DNA of 64,000 bases. Origin: Phycisphaeraceae bacterium (lineage in GTDB: Bacteria; Planctomycetota; Phycisphaerae; Phycisphaerales; UBA1924). Of the stretch, positions 41,745-51,756 are shown in pieces. Where the stretch lies: NCBI GenBank assembly GCA_019636495.1, contig JAHBXL010000005.1, positions 124,001 to 188,000 on the forward strand. The letters are read 5' to 3'. The notes below the pieces were generated by a model. The model did no database searches. It was not told the DNA's origin and saw only the letters and a list, made by a program, of their open reading frames with translations. The position numbers were made by a program, and so were the translations under genes. Each line of letters opens with the position of its first letter. The first letter of the stretch is position 1.

Positions 41745-42446
41745 TCACCAAAGATACGCCACGAAGTTCAACGCGGTGTGGGCAACGACCAGCGGCCAGA
41801 GCCTTCGCGACTGCCAGAAGATCGCGCCGTGCAGGAGCCCGATGCTCATGACGGCCAGCGCGCCGGCCGGTCCCTGGTAGATGTGATACGAAGCGAACAC
41901 TGCCGCGCAGATGAACACGACCCGTGCTCCGCCGCCAATGAGCGCGGACAACCGTGTGAACAGCAAGCCCCAGATGACGACCTCCTCGGCGATGCTGTTG
42001 GCGGTGATCATCAGCGCCAGCACGGAGAAGTCGGCGACGGTCCGCGGCCGCGCGACCTGCTCCGGTCGCCAGGGCGCTGCGCCGAAGACGCTCTGCGCGG
42101 CGGAGTACACGGCGATGCTGAGCATCCAGCCCGCGATGACCAGGACGGCGGCGAGCGGCACATCGATGCGCCACTCCCACCGCGCAAAGCCGAACGCCCG
42201 CCGCGGCTCGCCGCTTCGCCACATGATGAAGAACGCGACTGCGCACACGGTGAGGGACCGCTGCGCGAGCATGAGCCCGTCGAGCCAGAAGGGCTGGGTT
42301 GCACGCTGCGGGTATGCCAGCAACGCCGCGGCGTTGACGATGTCGGGCACGACCGCGACGATCACGATCACAGCGGCCTCGATCCAGAGACGCCGGCGGT
42401 CGATGGTCGAGGCCTGGGACGCGGGCATGTCCGTGGGGTGGTTCAT
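41745..42446 (-). CDS. CPBP-family intramembrane protease (Rce1/CAAX-like)
   Basis: 233 residues, about seven to eight transmembrane helices. Motifs: EEVVIWG (E-E-x3, with W in place of the usual R), FASYH (F-x3-H) and HTALN (H-x3-N). These glutamate-dependent membrane proteases are often linked to peptide maturation or immunity to self-made peptides. The missing Arg is unusual. Neighbours offer no clear substrate. Confidence 0.85.
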   Translation of the reverse strand: MNHPTDMPASQASTIDRRRLWIEAAVIVIVAVVPDIVNAAALLAYPQRATQPFWLDGLMLAQRSLTVCAVAFFIMWRSGEPRRAFGFARWEWRIDVPLAAVLVIAGWMLSIAVYSAAQSVFGAAPWRPEQVARPRTVADFSVLALMITANSIAEEVVIWGLLFTRLSALIGGGARVVFICAAVFASYHIYQGPAGALAVMSIGLLHGAIFWQSRRLWPLVVAHTALNFVAYLW

Positions 42447-42538
42447 CAGGCGCGGCGATGCTCGCCGCGCTGGGCATGTTGAACGAAGCAGGGTGCGATG
42501 TCAACCACCGGACTTTCAGCGTCGCGTTGCCCGCTTCA

Positions 42539-43243
<705 letters not shown>

Positions 43244-43414
43244 TCACCACGCTCGATCGCGGGAGTATGCGGCGTGATGGGCCCTCATCGCTCGACACCA
43301 GGGTGGTCTCCACCGGCATCAGGACAGCAAGACGGTCAGTCCGGCCTGCATGAAGTGGTGATCCTGGGTAGGCACGCGCTGAATATCCCGCGAGCGGCAG
43401 GCGGCTCGTGTCCT

Positions 43415-43621
43415 CTATGCACGCTTGGGCGTGCCGTAGGTGTAGTGATGGTGCTCGGCCGCGACATCGGTCGGCAACGAAGGATCATCCGCCGCATCTT
43501 CGCCGGGGTGAAAGATCGGGTCGTCCTCCACCGGCTCGATGCGCACCCGCATCCCTTCCGGCAACTGCGCAGGGGACTCCGGTTCGATCTTCCCACCCTT
43601 GATCTTCCCGAAGTACACCAT
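43415..43621 (-). CDS. Small protein resembling antitoxins paired with PIN toxins
   Basis: 68 residues from ATG 43621, with GGAG upstream. VYFGKIKGGKIEPESPAQLPEGMRV and the ending HHHYTYGTPKRA match a small family I recall as often lying just before a PIN-domain toxin. No PIN gene is downstream, so it may be an orphan. The resemblance is from memory of the pattern and needs a search. Confidence 0.5.
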   Translation of the reverse strand: MVYFGKIKGGKIEPESPAQLPEGMRVRIEPVEDDPIFHPGEDAADDPSLPTDVAAEHHHYTYGTPKRA

Positions 43622-43667
43622 CGCGGCGCTCCAGCCAATCCTACGCACCGCTCGCGGCCCAAGCCCC

Positions 43668-44660
43668 TCAGTCAATCCCGCTCGCCGCGAGCCAGCGTTC
43701 GGCATCGAGCGCCGCCTGGCACCCCATCCCCGCCGCGGTCACCGCCTGGCGGTAGTGCTCATCGGCGACATCGCCCGCGGCGAAGACACCGGGAATGTTC
43801 GTGTAACTGTTCCGCTGCTTGAGCGCGATGTAGCCGCTGGAATCAAACTCGATCCCCGAGTCCTTCAGGAACCTGGTCGCCGGCGTGTGGCCAATGGCGA
43901 TGAACAGGCCGCCGAGTTCGAGCGTGCTGCGCTGCTTCGTGACCGTGTCCTCGAGCAGCACGCCGGAGATGTGCGATTCGCCCAGCACGTCGACGACGAC
44001 CTTGTTCCACAGCACCTTGGCGTTGGGGCGCGAGAGGAAGCGGTCCTGCATGATCTTGCTGGCGCGGAGCGAATCGCGCCGGTGGATGATGTACACCGTC
44101 GAGGCGAACTTGGTGAGGTAGGTGGCCTCCTCCATGGCGGTGTCGCCCCCGCCGATCACGCCCAGCGGCTTGCCGCGGAACGCGGGCAGCGCGCCATCGC
44201 ACACCGCGCACGCCGAGACGCCGCCGCCGGTCGTCGCCAGTCGCATCTCGTTGGGCAGGCCGAGCCAGTTGGCCGTGGCGCCCGTCGCGATGATCACGGC
44301 GTGCGCTTTGACCACCCTGCCCTCGGCGGTGTGCAGCGCGTGGGGCGTGCCGGGGGTGCGCGAGAACTCGCACCGCGCGATGTCCTCCATCAGAACCTTG
44401 GTGCCGAAACGCTCGGCCTGCTTCTGAAACTGGCTCATCATCTCCGGGCCCTGGATGCCCTCGGGGAAGCCGGGGTAGTTCTCGACCTCGGTGGTGAGCA
44501 TCAACTGCCCGCCGGGCAGGATGGGGCCGGGGTCCTGCTTGGGCACGCCCGAATACACCACCGGATCGAGACGGGCCCGCGCGGCGTAGATCGCCGCGGT
44601 CCACCCCGCGGGCCCGGAACCGATGATCACGACTTTGTGAACGCCTGCAATGTTGGACAT
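43668..44660 (-). CDS. trxB: Thioredoxin reductase
   Basis: 330 residues. FAD motif VVIIGSGPAGWTAAIYAAR, redox pair CAVC (ACAVCDG), NADPH motif VIGGGDTAMEEA and HRRDSLRASK, and the C-terminal [21 protein letters not shown]. Reduces thioredoxin with NADPH. A G-x-x-x-A change at the A-x-G site is not evident; all core motifs are intact. The 3' end is duplicated 1.1 kb away. Confidence 0.96.
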   Translation of the reverse strand: MSNIAGVHKVVIIGSGPAGWTAAIYAARARLDPVVYSGVPKQDPGPILPGGQLMLTTEVENYPGFPEGIQGPEMMSQFQKQAERFGTKVLMEDIARCEFSRTPGTPHALHTAEGRVVKAHAVIIATGATANWLGLPNEMRLATTGGGVSACAVCDGALPAFRGKPLGVIGGGDTAMEEATYLTKFASTVYIIHRRDSLRASKIMQDRFLSRPNAKVLWNKVVVDVLGESHISGVLLEDTVTKQRSTLELGGLFIAIGHTPATRFLKDSGIEFDSSGYIALKQRNSYTNIPGVFAAGDVADEHYRQAVTAAGMGCQAALDAERWLAASGID

Positions 44661-44687
44661 GTGCCGGTCAACTCCCTTGGCGCGTGC

Positions 44688-46304
44688 TCAGCGCAACTGT
44701 CCGCGCTCGATGAGCAGCGTGCGCTCGAGCGACATGAGCGGCGGCCAGAGGAGATAGTCGCCGGGCACGCCGCGCCGGTCCTGGGTGATGGTCGCCGCCA
44801 TGCCCGGCTGTGCGCTGGGTCCTGCGGAGTAGAGAATGAACTGGTCGCGTCCGAAGGGCACTTCGAACTCGGGGTGCGGTGCGGGCGGGAAGAGCGCGAC
44901 GCGGTACAACCTCTCGCGGCCGTGCTCATCGCGCGGCGTGTCGCGCATGGGCACGAAGAACTGGATGTCGGCCCGCTGCCTGGTGTAGGGGTCGGTGTCG
45001 AGGGGTGCGCCCTTGTTGAACTGCGGACGGATCGCGGCCAGGCCGGGCGGCATGTTGCGGTTGGTGAGGATGAACGCGTAGACGGCCAGGCCCATGCGCG
45101 TGCCGGCGGACTCGACGCGCAGTCGCTGCCGCAAGGGGAAGAGGTCCTCGAGCGTGCCGACGCCTGCATCGAGCAACGCGAACTGCGGGCGGCCGCGGAC
45201 GTTCTTCTGGTAGTCGGTGCGGTTGTCGAGAATCGGGTCGAAGATCGACAGGCTCCAGCGCCGGAGCCAGTCGTCGCGGATGCGCTGCAGTTGGCGGCGC
45301 GTGTCGAGGTCGCCGGCGTGTCCGGCGGCCATGCCGTCCCAGTAGGCCGCGGCGGCGAACCGGCGGAGCGGACGATCGACGGTGGTGATGCGGGCCAGTT
45401 CGCGTGCGAACTCGGCGTTGGCTGCGCCGCCCGGGGTCATGACGCGGTCGATGAGTTGGGTCTTGGCGGCGAACTCGCCGACGGGGAGTTGCAGGCGGTC
45501 GATGTCGAGGAAGCCGTTGCGCACCTTGAACCGGTCGACGGTGTCGACGAGCACGCCGGGAGTCATCTTGCGGTCGCTGGAGCGGAAGTCCTCATAGGCG
45601 AGGTCGCGCATACGCACGAGCGCGAGTTCCAGGGCGTTGAGGGCCCACTGCTTCTCCCTGAGCATGGGGCGGTCGGCGAACTGCCGCGTGAACATGGCCC
45701 AGTCGGACATGAGTTTGAGGGCGTCGTCGGCACGGCCGTCCTCCATCAACCGGGAGGCCTCGACGTGCACGAGCGTTTCGAAGTGCTCCATCTTGGGCAT
45801 GTACAGGTGCTGGGCCCGCGCAAGGAGAGGCGGGTCGCCCAGATCGGTGTACATGCCCTTGGCGATCAGGTCGATGCTCACGCCCTCGATGCCGTAGGGC
45901 TGCGCAAAGGCGTAGGCGCGGCGGTAATCGGTCTCGGCGGTGATGTCGGGCAGCACCGCCAGCACGGCCTGCTGCGTCGGGCCCTGGGCCCAGGCTTTCC
46001 AGTCGGACCAGTTCGGACCCTTCCAAGCCAGGATCGCGGCGCGCTCGGCCGGCCGGGTGACCCAGGCGGGGGCGCGCGTCTCGACGGACCGCGGCGGGTC
46101 CTGGAGGTCCGCCAGCGGGGGAAGGACCTTGAGGTCTGACCTTCGGGACTCGGGCACGGCGCGGAACTGCGCGTTGATGGACTGGAGGGAGTCGTCGGCC
46201 CGCGCGGGAGGGGCGATGCTGGCAACGGCGAGGACCGCCGCGACCGAGGCGTGCGCGAGGCGGGAGAAGAAGGCGTGACGGACCATCGATCGGGTGCGCG
46301 GCAT
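44688..46304 (-). CDS. Secreted protein of unknown function
   Basis: 538 residues from ATG 46304 (GAGGAG about 12 nt upstream); an internal ATG at 46286 is an alternative. A signal peptide (HASVAAVLAVASIAPPARA) precedes a long helical, Trp/Arg-containing region without known domains; patterns such as LIDRVMTPGGAANAEFA and DIQFFVPMRDTP give no hit in memory. Lies 27 bp before trxB in the same direction, so possibly co-transcribed. Probably planctomycete-specific. Confidence 0.6.
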   Translation of the reverse strand: MPRTRSMVRHAFFSRLAHASVAAVLAVASIAPPARADDSLQSINAQFRAVPESRRSDLKVLPPLADLQDPPRSVETRAPAWVTRPAERAAILAWKGPNWSDWKAWAQGPTQQAVLAVLPDITAETDYRRAYAFAQPYGIEGVSIDLIAKGMYTDLGDPPLLARAQHLYMPKMEHFETLVHVEASRLMEDGRADDALKLMSDWAMFTRQFADRPMLREKQWALNALELALVRMRDLAYEDFRSSDRKMTPGVLVDTVDRFKVRNGFLDIDRLQLPVGEFAAKTQLIDRVMTPGGAANAEFARELARITTVDRPLRRFAAAAYWDGMAAGHAGDLDTRRQLQRIRDDWLRRWSLSIFDPILDNRTDYQKNVRGRPQFALLDAGVGTLEDLFPLRQRLRVESAGTRMGLAVYAFILTNRNMPPGLAAIRPQFNKGAPLDTDPYTRQRADIQFFVPMRDTPRDEHGRERLYRVALFPPAPHPEFEVPFGRDQFILYSAGPSAQPGMAATITQDRRGVPGDYLLWPPLMSLERTLLIERGQLR

Positions 46305-46479
46305 CGGCGGGTCGCTCCTCGGTCCAGGGGTTTGAAGGTCCCGGCGGGGCGCGAAGGCGAGCCGCGGGGAGGGGCCTTGAGGTGGGGCGAAGTCTAGGAC
46401 AACGGGCACAGCACCGGCGCGGCGCGGGCCCGGCGTCGGCGGCTCGGAAGGGGGACGGGGGAGGCGGTCAAAGGCCGGC

Positions 46480-47640
46480 TCAGCCGAGTTTCTTGAGGCG
46501 CATCTGCAGTTCGTCGACGTTGGGCGAGGCCTCGATCGCGGTGCGGACGTGGATGTACTCGCCCTCGACCAGTTCGACCAGCGACTGGTTGAAGTCTTTC
46601 ATGCCGGCCTGCTGGGCCTCGATGGTGTTGAAGTACTCGCGGAGTTCGCCCTCGCGGCCTTCGAGAATGTGCTTGCGGACGACGGAGTTGTTGATGAGGA
46701 TCTCGATCGCGGGGATGCGGTGGATCTCGGGGCGGAGCGTGGGGAGGAGTTTCTGGTAGACGAAGGCGCGCATCTGGTAGCCCAGAATGCGGCGCACCTG
46801 CTCGACTTCCTCCTGCTCGAAGAGGCCGTAGATTCGGCTGAAGGTCTGGGTGGTCGATGAGGCGTGGATGGTTCCGTACACCAGGTGGCCGGTCTCGGCG
46901 GCGTGGAGGGCGGCCTCGAAGGTTTCCTTGTCGCGCATTTCGCCGACGAGCACGATGTCCGGATTCTCGCGGACCAGCGCGCGGAGAGCGATCTTGAAAT
47001 CGAGGCAGTCGATGCCGATCTCGCGCTGGTTGACGGTCGCTTTCTTGTCGTTGAAGATGTACTCGATGGGGTCTTCGATGGTGACGATGTGCACGGGCTT
47101 GCGCTCGTTCACGTAGTCGAGCATCGCGGCGATGGTGGTGGACTTGCCCGAGCCCGTCACGCCGCAGAGGAGCACGATGCCCTGCGGCTGCATGGCGATC
47201 TCGGACATGATCGGGGGCAGGTAGAGTTCATCGAACCGGCGGATCTTGGACGTGATGAGACGCGCGGCGACGGCGAGTTTGCCGCGGGCCTGGAAGAGGT
47301 TCACGCGGAAACGGTTGCTCTCGTCGTAGTCGTAGGCGAAGTCCACCGAGCCGAAGTGCCGCAGGTCCTTGAACTGCTCCTCGTCGAGGATGTGCTTGGC
47401 GATCGAGAGGAACTCCTCGGGGCTGACGGGGGTGGTGTCGAGGGGCTTGAGTGCGCCGCGCAGACGGATCTTGGGCTTCTGCCCCGACTTCATGATCAGG
47501 TCCGACGCCTCGAACTTGATCGCGGCCTTGAGGAAGTCGCCGAACCGCGTCTCGTGTGGGTCGTGCTTGGCATCGGGGTCGAGCGTGACGTGCGCGGCAT
47601 GATGCGGCGCGGCGGAATGGGCATCGGAGGAAACACTCAT
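46480..47640 (-). CDS. pilT: Twitching motility ATPase PilT/PilU
   Basis: 386 residues from ATG 47640 (the frame continues upstream; a GTG at 47721 is possible). Walker A GVTGSGKSTT, Asp box TIEDPIEY, Walker B VLVGEMRDKETF (about 243) and the His box HLVYGTIHAS are intact. Retraction motor for type IV pili. The AIRNLIRE signature of PilT is not evident, which leans to PilU-like. The assembly ATPase and pilMNOP lie at 52.8-58.4 kb, not in the same operon. Confidence 0.9.
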   Translation of the reverse strand: MSVSSDAHSAAPHHAAHVTLDPDAKHDPHETRFGDFLKAAIKFEASDLIMKSGQKPKIRLRGALKPLDTTPVSPEEFLSIAKHILDEEQFKDLRHFGSVDFAYDYDESNRFRVNLFQARGKLAVAARLITSKIRRFDELYLPPIMSEIAMQPQGIVLLCGVTGSGKSTTIAAMLDYVNERKPVHIVTIEDPIEYIFNDKKATVNQREIGIDCLDFKIALRALVRENPDIVLVGEMRDKETFEAALHAAETGHLVYGTIHASSTTQTFSRIYGLFEQEEVEQVRRILGYQMRAFVYQKLLPTLRPEIHRIPAIEILINNSVVRKHILEGREGELREYFNTIEAQQAGMKDFNQSLVELVEGEYIHVRTAIEASPNVDELQMRLKKLG

Positions 47641-48238
47641 GGCGGACCCGTTCTTGCCTTCGTGCCCGGCCGCGCCGTTGGCCTGGCCGGTGGACACGCC
47701 GGCGGTTTGATCGTTCAACACAGCATCGTCGGCCCCGCGGGCCGCTCCATGATCAGTGTACCCGAGCCGCCGCCCGAACGGCGCGCAACACCACGCCGCG
47801 GACCGACCCGCAAACCGGGCCGCGGCCGGGAACAACGGCCGGGGAGACTCGGGACCCGAAAGCCGATTCGCACGGCGTCGGGCCCGGGTTCCGGGCGGGA
47901 TTGCCGCGGGGCGTTGGGGAGGTCCGACCAAGTGGGCGCAGGTTCGGGGCCAGACCCGGACAGGTCTGGAACGCGGATGGGCGGCGGATGGGGCGGATCG
48001 AGGCCGTCGACTTGGCTTCGGCCCGGCACGAAAATTGGTTCTGGCCAGGAGACGAATCCAGACTCCCTCAATCCCAATCTTCTTGTTACCCGCCCGGCGG
48101 TTTCCCCACCGGCGCCTGGGGTCGGGCCCGGCGCGTGGGGTAGCACAACCGACCCGGTGCCCTTAGCATTGCCTCCACCCCGGGCGGTACTGGCCTCTTC
48201 CCGCCTCGAGATCCCCCTGCCCGCAGGAACTCCCCCAC
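47641..48238. other. 598-bp divergent spacer between pilT and the phosphoesterase
   Basis: No gene is supported; long frames here have no family resemblance. A possible pilT promoter -10 is TACACT on the minus strand (complement of 47755-47760). There are no heptamer units. Confidence 0.35.
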
Positions 48239-49021
48239 GTGCCGAACGATCAGGTCGCCGTCATATCGGATGTCCATGGCAACGCCGAGGCGCTCAGGAC
48301 CGTGCTTGCGGACATCGACCGCCGCGGCATCGAGCGGATCATCTGCCTGGGGGACATCATCGGGTACGGGCCTGACCCGTTGGAGTGCGTGGACCTTGTG
48401 CGTGAGCGGTGCGCGTGGTCGCTGATGGGGAACCACGATTTCTCGGTGCTGTACGAGCCGACGAACTTCAACCCCGGGGCGGAGCAGGCGGCGTACTGGA
48501 CGCGGCAGCAGTTTGACGCGGAGCCCGACCCCGACAAGCGCAAGTCTCGTTACGAGTTTCTGGGGCAGTTGCGTGTGCGCGTGGTGGAGAGCACGCCGGA
48601 GACGAACCTGCCGATTCTCGCGGTGCACGGATCGCCGCGAAGACCGATCAACGAGTACATCTTCCCGGATGACTGCCACACCGCGCCCGACAAGGTGACG
48701 ACGATCTTCGAGCGCGTGCAGAAGTTGTGCATCGTCGGACACACGCACGTGCCGGGCGTGTTCACCGATGAGCCGGACTTTTACCCGCCCGCGGAACTGA
48801 CCGAGGGCGCGTACAAGTACATGGACGAGAAGGCGATCGTGAACGTGGGCTCGGTCGGTCAGCCGCGCGACCTCGACCCCCGCGCGTGCTATGCCATCAT
48901 CCGCCCGGATCGCATCGAGTTCGTGCGACTGGAGTACGACGTCGCGGCGACGGCCGGCAAGATCAAGGCCATTCCGGAACTCTCAGACTGGCTCGGCGAT
49001 CGGCTGTTCGAGGGGCGGTGA
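48239..49021 (+). CDS. Metallophosphoesterase
   Basis: 260 residues from GTG 48239. All calcineurin-like motifs: SDVHGN, GDIIGYGPDP, GNHD, VHGSPRRP and GHTHVPG. Probably a soluble YfcE/MJ0936-like phosphodiesterase with two metals; substrate not predictable. A composite heptamer array begins 5 bp after its stop. Confidence 0.88.
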   Translation: MPNDQVAVISDVHGNAEALRTVLADIDRRGIERIICLGDIIGYGPDPLECVDLVRERCAWSLMGNHDFSVLYEPTNFNPGAEQAAYWTRQQFDAEPDPDKRKSRYEFLGQLRVRVVESTPETNLPILAVHGSPRRPINEYIFPDDCHTAPDKVTTIFERVQKLCIVGHTHVPGVFTDEPDFYPPAELTEGAYKYMDEKAIVNVGSVGQPRDLDPRACYAIIRPDRIEFVRLEYDVAATAGKIKAIPELSDWLGDRLFEGR

Positions 49022-49026
49022 TGGAG

Positions 49027-49110
49027 GTTCGGGTTCCGGGTCTCGGGATCCGGGGTTCGGGGCTCTCAATCCCACATCCGACATCCGACATCCGACTTCC
49101 CACATCCCGC
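49027..49110. repeat. Composite heptamer array, 12 units in one register
   Basis: Five units of the NTCCGGG type (GTTCGGG TTCCGGG TCTCGGG ATCCGGG GTTCGGG), one spacer unit, then ATCCCAC and three ATCCGAC, TTCCCAC and ATCCCGC, all on an exact 7-bp period from 49027. It is almost the entire spacer before yidC. Confidence 0.88.
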
Positions 49111-49114
49111 CCCG

Positions 49115-49120
49115 TATCAT
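49115..49120 (+). promoter_or_regulatory. yidC: -10-like TATCAT for yidC
   Basis: TATCAT ends 8 nt before ATG 49129, directly after the heptamer array. No Shine-Dalgarno. Consistent with a leaderless transcript. Confidence 0.4.
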
Positions 49121-49128
49121 CCGCCCCT

Positions 49129-51498
49129 ATGCCCGAAGCCCGGAAGAAGAAGAGTCCGCTGCGGCTGCTTGTGCCGCTCGGTGTCCTGATGCTCGGCATC
49201 GGGTTGTTCTACCTGATCGCGACCTCGAACTCGCGCCAGGCCCCACCGAAGACGCCCCCTCCGGCGCCCGCGACCGCATCGTCTGACGCCGCGAAGCCCG
49301 CCGCCCCCGACGCATCGGCCCCGGGTTCGCCGGCGGGCACACCGGCATCTGAGCCGGTGCCGATCGCCGCGGAGCCGAGCGCTCCGGCACAGCAGACCGC
49401 GCCGGCCGAACCCGTGGCCGCGCCGCCGGTCGCACCGCCGGGCGCGCTTTCGGCACGGCGGTTTCCCGCCGCGGCGGCCGACCCGATCGGCGGCCTGACA
49501 CCCGCGAGCGAGGGCGGTCAGTATCGGATGCGTCTGGAGTTCTCGCCGTTTGGCGCGGGGCTGCACAGCCTGGCGCTGGCCGACTACTTCGAGCACGTCG
49601 ACCGGGCCGACCACGAGACGATCCAGCGGTTTTACTCGCTGGGCGGGAGCGACCGCATCGGGGCTTCGCCGTTTGCCGCGGCGAGTGTGACCATCGACGG
49701 CACTGCGGTGGACCTGTCGCTGGACACGCGCGACGCCGATGTGACGCTGTGGCGGCCGAAGGGGCCGGGCGCGTTCGAGGCGGTGATCATCGAGCGCGGG
49801 GAGGACGGGACGGAGCGGGACATCGCGCGCATCACGCGCACCTACCGCCTTGCGCCCAACTCGCACGAGTTCACGATCGACCAGCGTTTTGAGAACCTCT
49901 CGGGGCGCGGACTCTCGGTGGTGTGGAGCCAGTACGGCCCGGCGGACCTGCCGCAGGGCGTGCTGCGCTACGGGGGCGACGTTCGGCGGGTGCGCTTCGG
50001 GTATCTGCCGCCGCCGAACATCAACGACGTGCGCGACGTGCTGGGCAAGGAGTACCGCATCAGCCACGATGCCGCGCTGGGCAAGGCGTCGTGGGGGCCG
50101 GGCGGGCGTTTCTACCCGATCAAGGAACTCTGGCCCGACGAGCAGGCGGTCAAGGAGAACTACGGCATCGCGTGGGCCGCGATGACCAGCCGCTACTTCG
50201 CAGTGGCGGTGCACCCGCCGCTGCCGGCGGGGGCGGAGCCGTCGCAGCCTCGCGGCGTGGAGAAGACGTTTCCGCTGCTGTCGCGCATCGAGCGGCTGGC
50301 GCTGCCGATTCCCGGTCCTGATGAGCGCGCGGGGGCGATGATCCTGCGCATGACCTCGCCGGCGGTGACCATCGCGCCCGGCGCGGTGCACGACCTGTCG
50401 ATGGTGGTGTATGCCGGGCCGCTGAGCAGGCGGTTCATCGAGGCCGAGCCGACGGCGGCGTTCTTCAACCTTCCCGCGCTGGTGATCTTCACCTTCGGCG
50501 GGCCGTGCGCGCCGTGCACGTTCCAGCCGGTGGCGTACTTCCTGCGTTGGTTCCTGGGGACGCTGCACGACTACGTGGTGTTCGACTGGGCGCTGGCGAT
50601 CATCGTGCTGGTGGTGTGCGTGCGCGGCGTGCTGCACCCGGTGACGCGCTGGAGCCAGTTGAGCATGCTGCGCTTCGGCAAGCAGATGCAGGCGCTGGCC
50701 CCCAAGCAGAAGGCCATTCAGGAAAAGTACAAGAATGACCCCGCCAAGATGCGCGAAGAGGTCACGCGGCTGATGAAGGAGGAGCACGTCGACTACGGCG
50801 CGGCGGCCCGCGGCTGCCTGCCCCCCTTCCTGCAGATGCCCATCTGGATCGCGCTGTACGCGATGATCTACTTCACGTTTGAACTGCGGCACCAGGCGGC
50901 GTTCTTCGGCCTGTTCCAGAAGATCACGGGCGGCGCGTGGATGTTCCTGGGCGATCTGGCCGAGCCGGACAACTTCATCAACTTCCACCAGGCCTTCGGG
51001 TGGAGCAAGGAGGGCTTCCACGTCCCGCTGCTCTCGAGCATGATGGGCGGCATCCAGGGGCTGAACATCCTGCCGCTGCTGCTGGGCGTGGTGTTCTACA
51101 TCCAGCAGAAGTACATGACGCCGCCCTCGGCCACGCCGCTGACACCCGAGCAGCAGCAGCAGCAGAAGATCATGAAGATCATGATGGTGGTGATGTTCCC
51201 GCTGTTCATGTACAACGCGCCGGCGGGTCTGTCGCTGTACTTCATGATCAACTCGACGCTGGGCATTCTCGAGAGCAAGTGGATCCGCGCTCATGCGGAG
51301 GAACTGGAGAAGCGCCGCGAGGCGCACGCCGCCGCGGCGGGAGTCGATGCGAGGGCGAATGACCGCAAGCCCAAGGGAGCCGGCGGCAAGCCCGCCAAAC
51401 CCGGCTTCTTTGCGCGCATGCAGGCCGAGGTCGAACGGCGTCAGAAACTCATCGAAGAGCAGAAGCGGCAGGCCGAGAAGAAGAACCGGCGGAAGTGA
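49129..51498 (+). CDS. yidC: Membrane protein insertase YidC
   Basis: 789 residues, long for the family because of a Pro/Ala-rich linker (about 35-115) and a charged C-terminal tail. N-terminal helix 10-30, periplasmic P1 domain (about 125-440), then the Oxa1 core with hydrophilic hairpin QKAIQEKYKNDPAKMREEVTRL, LPPFLQMPIWIALYAMI and the FPLFMYNAPAGLSLYFMINS helix. Inserts and folds inner-membrane proteins with SecYEG. rpmH-rnpA are not adjacent. Confidence 0.95.
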   Translation: MPEARKKKSPLRLLVPLGVLMLGIGLFYLIATSNSRQAPPKTPPPAPATASSDAAKPAAPDASAPGSPAGTPASEPVPIAAEPSAPAQQTAPAEPVAAPPVAPPGALSARRFPAAAADPIGGLTPASEGGQYRMRLEFSPFGAGLHSLALADYFEHVDRADHETIQRFYSLGGSDRIGASPFAAASVTIDGTAVDLSLDTRDADVTLWRPKGPGAFEAVIIERGEDGTERDIARITRTYRLAPNSHEFTIDQRFENLSGRGLSVVWSQYGPADLPQGVLRYGGDVRRVRFGYLPPPNINDVRDVLGKEYRISHDAALGKASWGPGGRFYPIKELWPDEQAVKENYGIAWAAMTSRYFAVAVHPPLPAGAEPSQPRGVEKTFPLLSRIERLALPIPGPDERAGAMILRMTSPAVTIAPGAVHDLSMVVYAGPLSRRFIEAEPTAAFFNLPALVIFTFGGPCAPCTFQPVAYFLRWFLGTLHDYVVFDWALAIIVLVVCVRGVLHPVTRWSQLSMLRFGKQMQALAPKQKAIQEKYKNDPAKMREEVTRLMKEEHVDYGAAARGCLPPFLQMPIWIALYAMIYFTFELRHQAAFFGLFQKITGGAWMFLGDLAEPDNFINFHQAFGWSKEGFHVPLLSSMMGGIQGLNILPLLLGVVFYIQQKYMTPPSATPLTPEQQQQQKIMKIMMVVMFPLFMYNAPAGLSLYFMINSTLGILESKWIRAHAEELEKRREAHAAAAGVDARANDRKPKGAGGKPAKPGFFARMQAEVERRQKLIEEQKRQAEKKNRRK

Positions 51499-51505
51499 GC
51501 CGTTC

Positions 51506-51756
51506 ACCACGGAGCGCACGGAGAACGCGGAGTTCGAGGCAGGAATGCGGATGAAACAGATGGATGACGAATCTCGCTGATGGACATCACTCCGTCTCGC
51601 GGCTTCGTGCTGGTCGAACGAACTGAATCCCGGCCTGTGCTTCGAGCCGTCGCACCCGCAACTCGTCTGATGCCTTTGGGTCGTGTTCCATTCGCAGTTC
51701 AATCTGTCTTCGCGGCACACTCGATCACTCTCCGTGTTCTCCTTGCTCTCCGTGGT
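51506..51756. repeat. Inverted pair of 9-bp tandem repeats around the mutY upstream region
   Basis: ACCACGGAG CGCACGGAG AACGCGGAG (51506-51532) is mirrored by CTCCGTGTT CTCCTTGCT CTCCGTGGT (51730-51756). The latter contains the mutY GTG start codons (51752 and 51755). The spacer 51499-51754 between them has no gene. Confidence 0.8.

Noticed and set aside
46305-46409. ATG 46409 as start of the secreted protein
   Set aside because: It would place ~35 Pro/Arg-rich residues before the signal peptide; ATG 46304 has a ribosome site and gives a normal signal sequence.
47641-48238. A gene in the pilT-phosphoesterase spacer
   Set aside because: Open frames exist on both strands but encode Gly/Arg/Pro-rich sequence without motif or ribosome site.
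51683-51754. ATG 51683 as the mutY start
   Set aside because: The extra 24 residues are encoded by the nonamer repeat and the preceding spacer. Family alignment begins just after GTG 51755.
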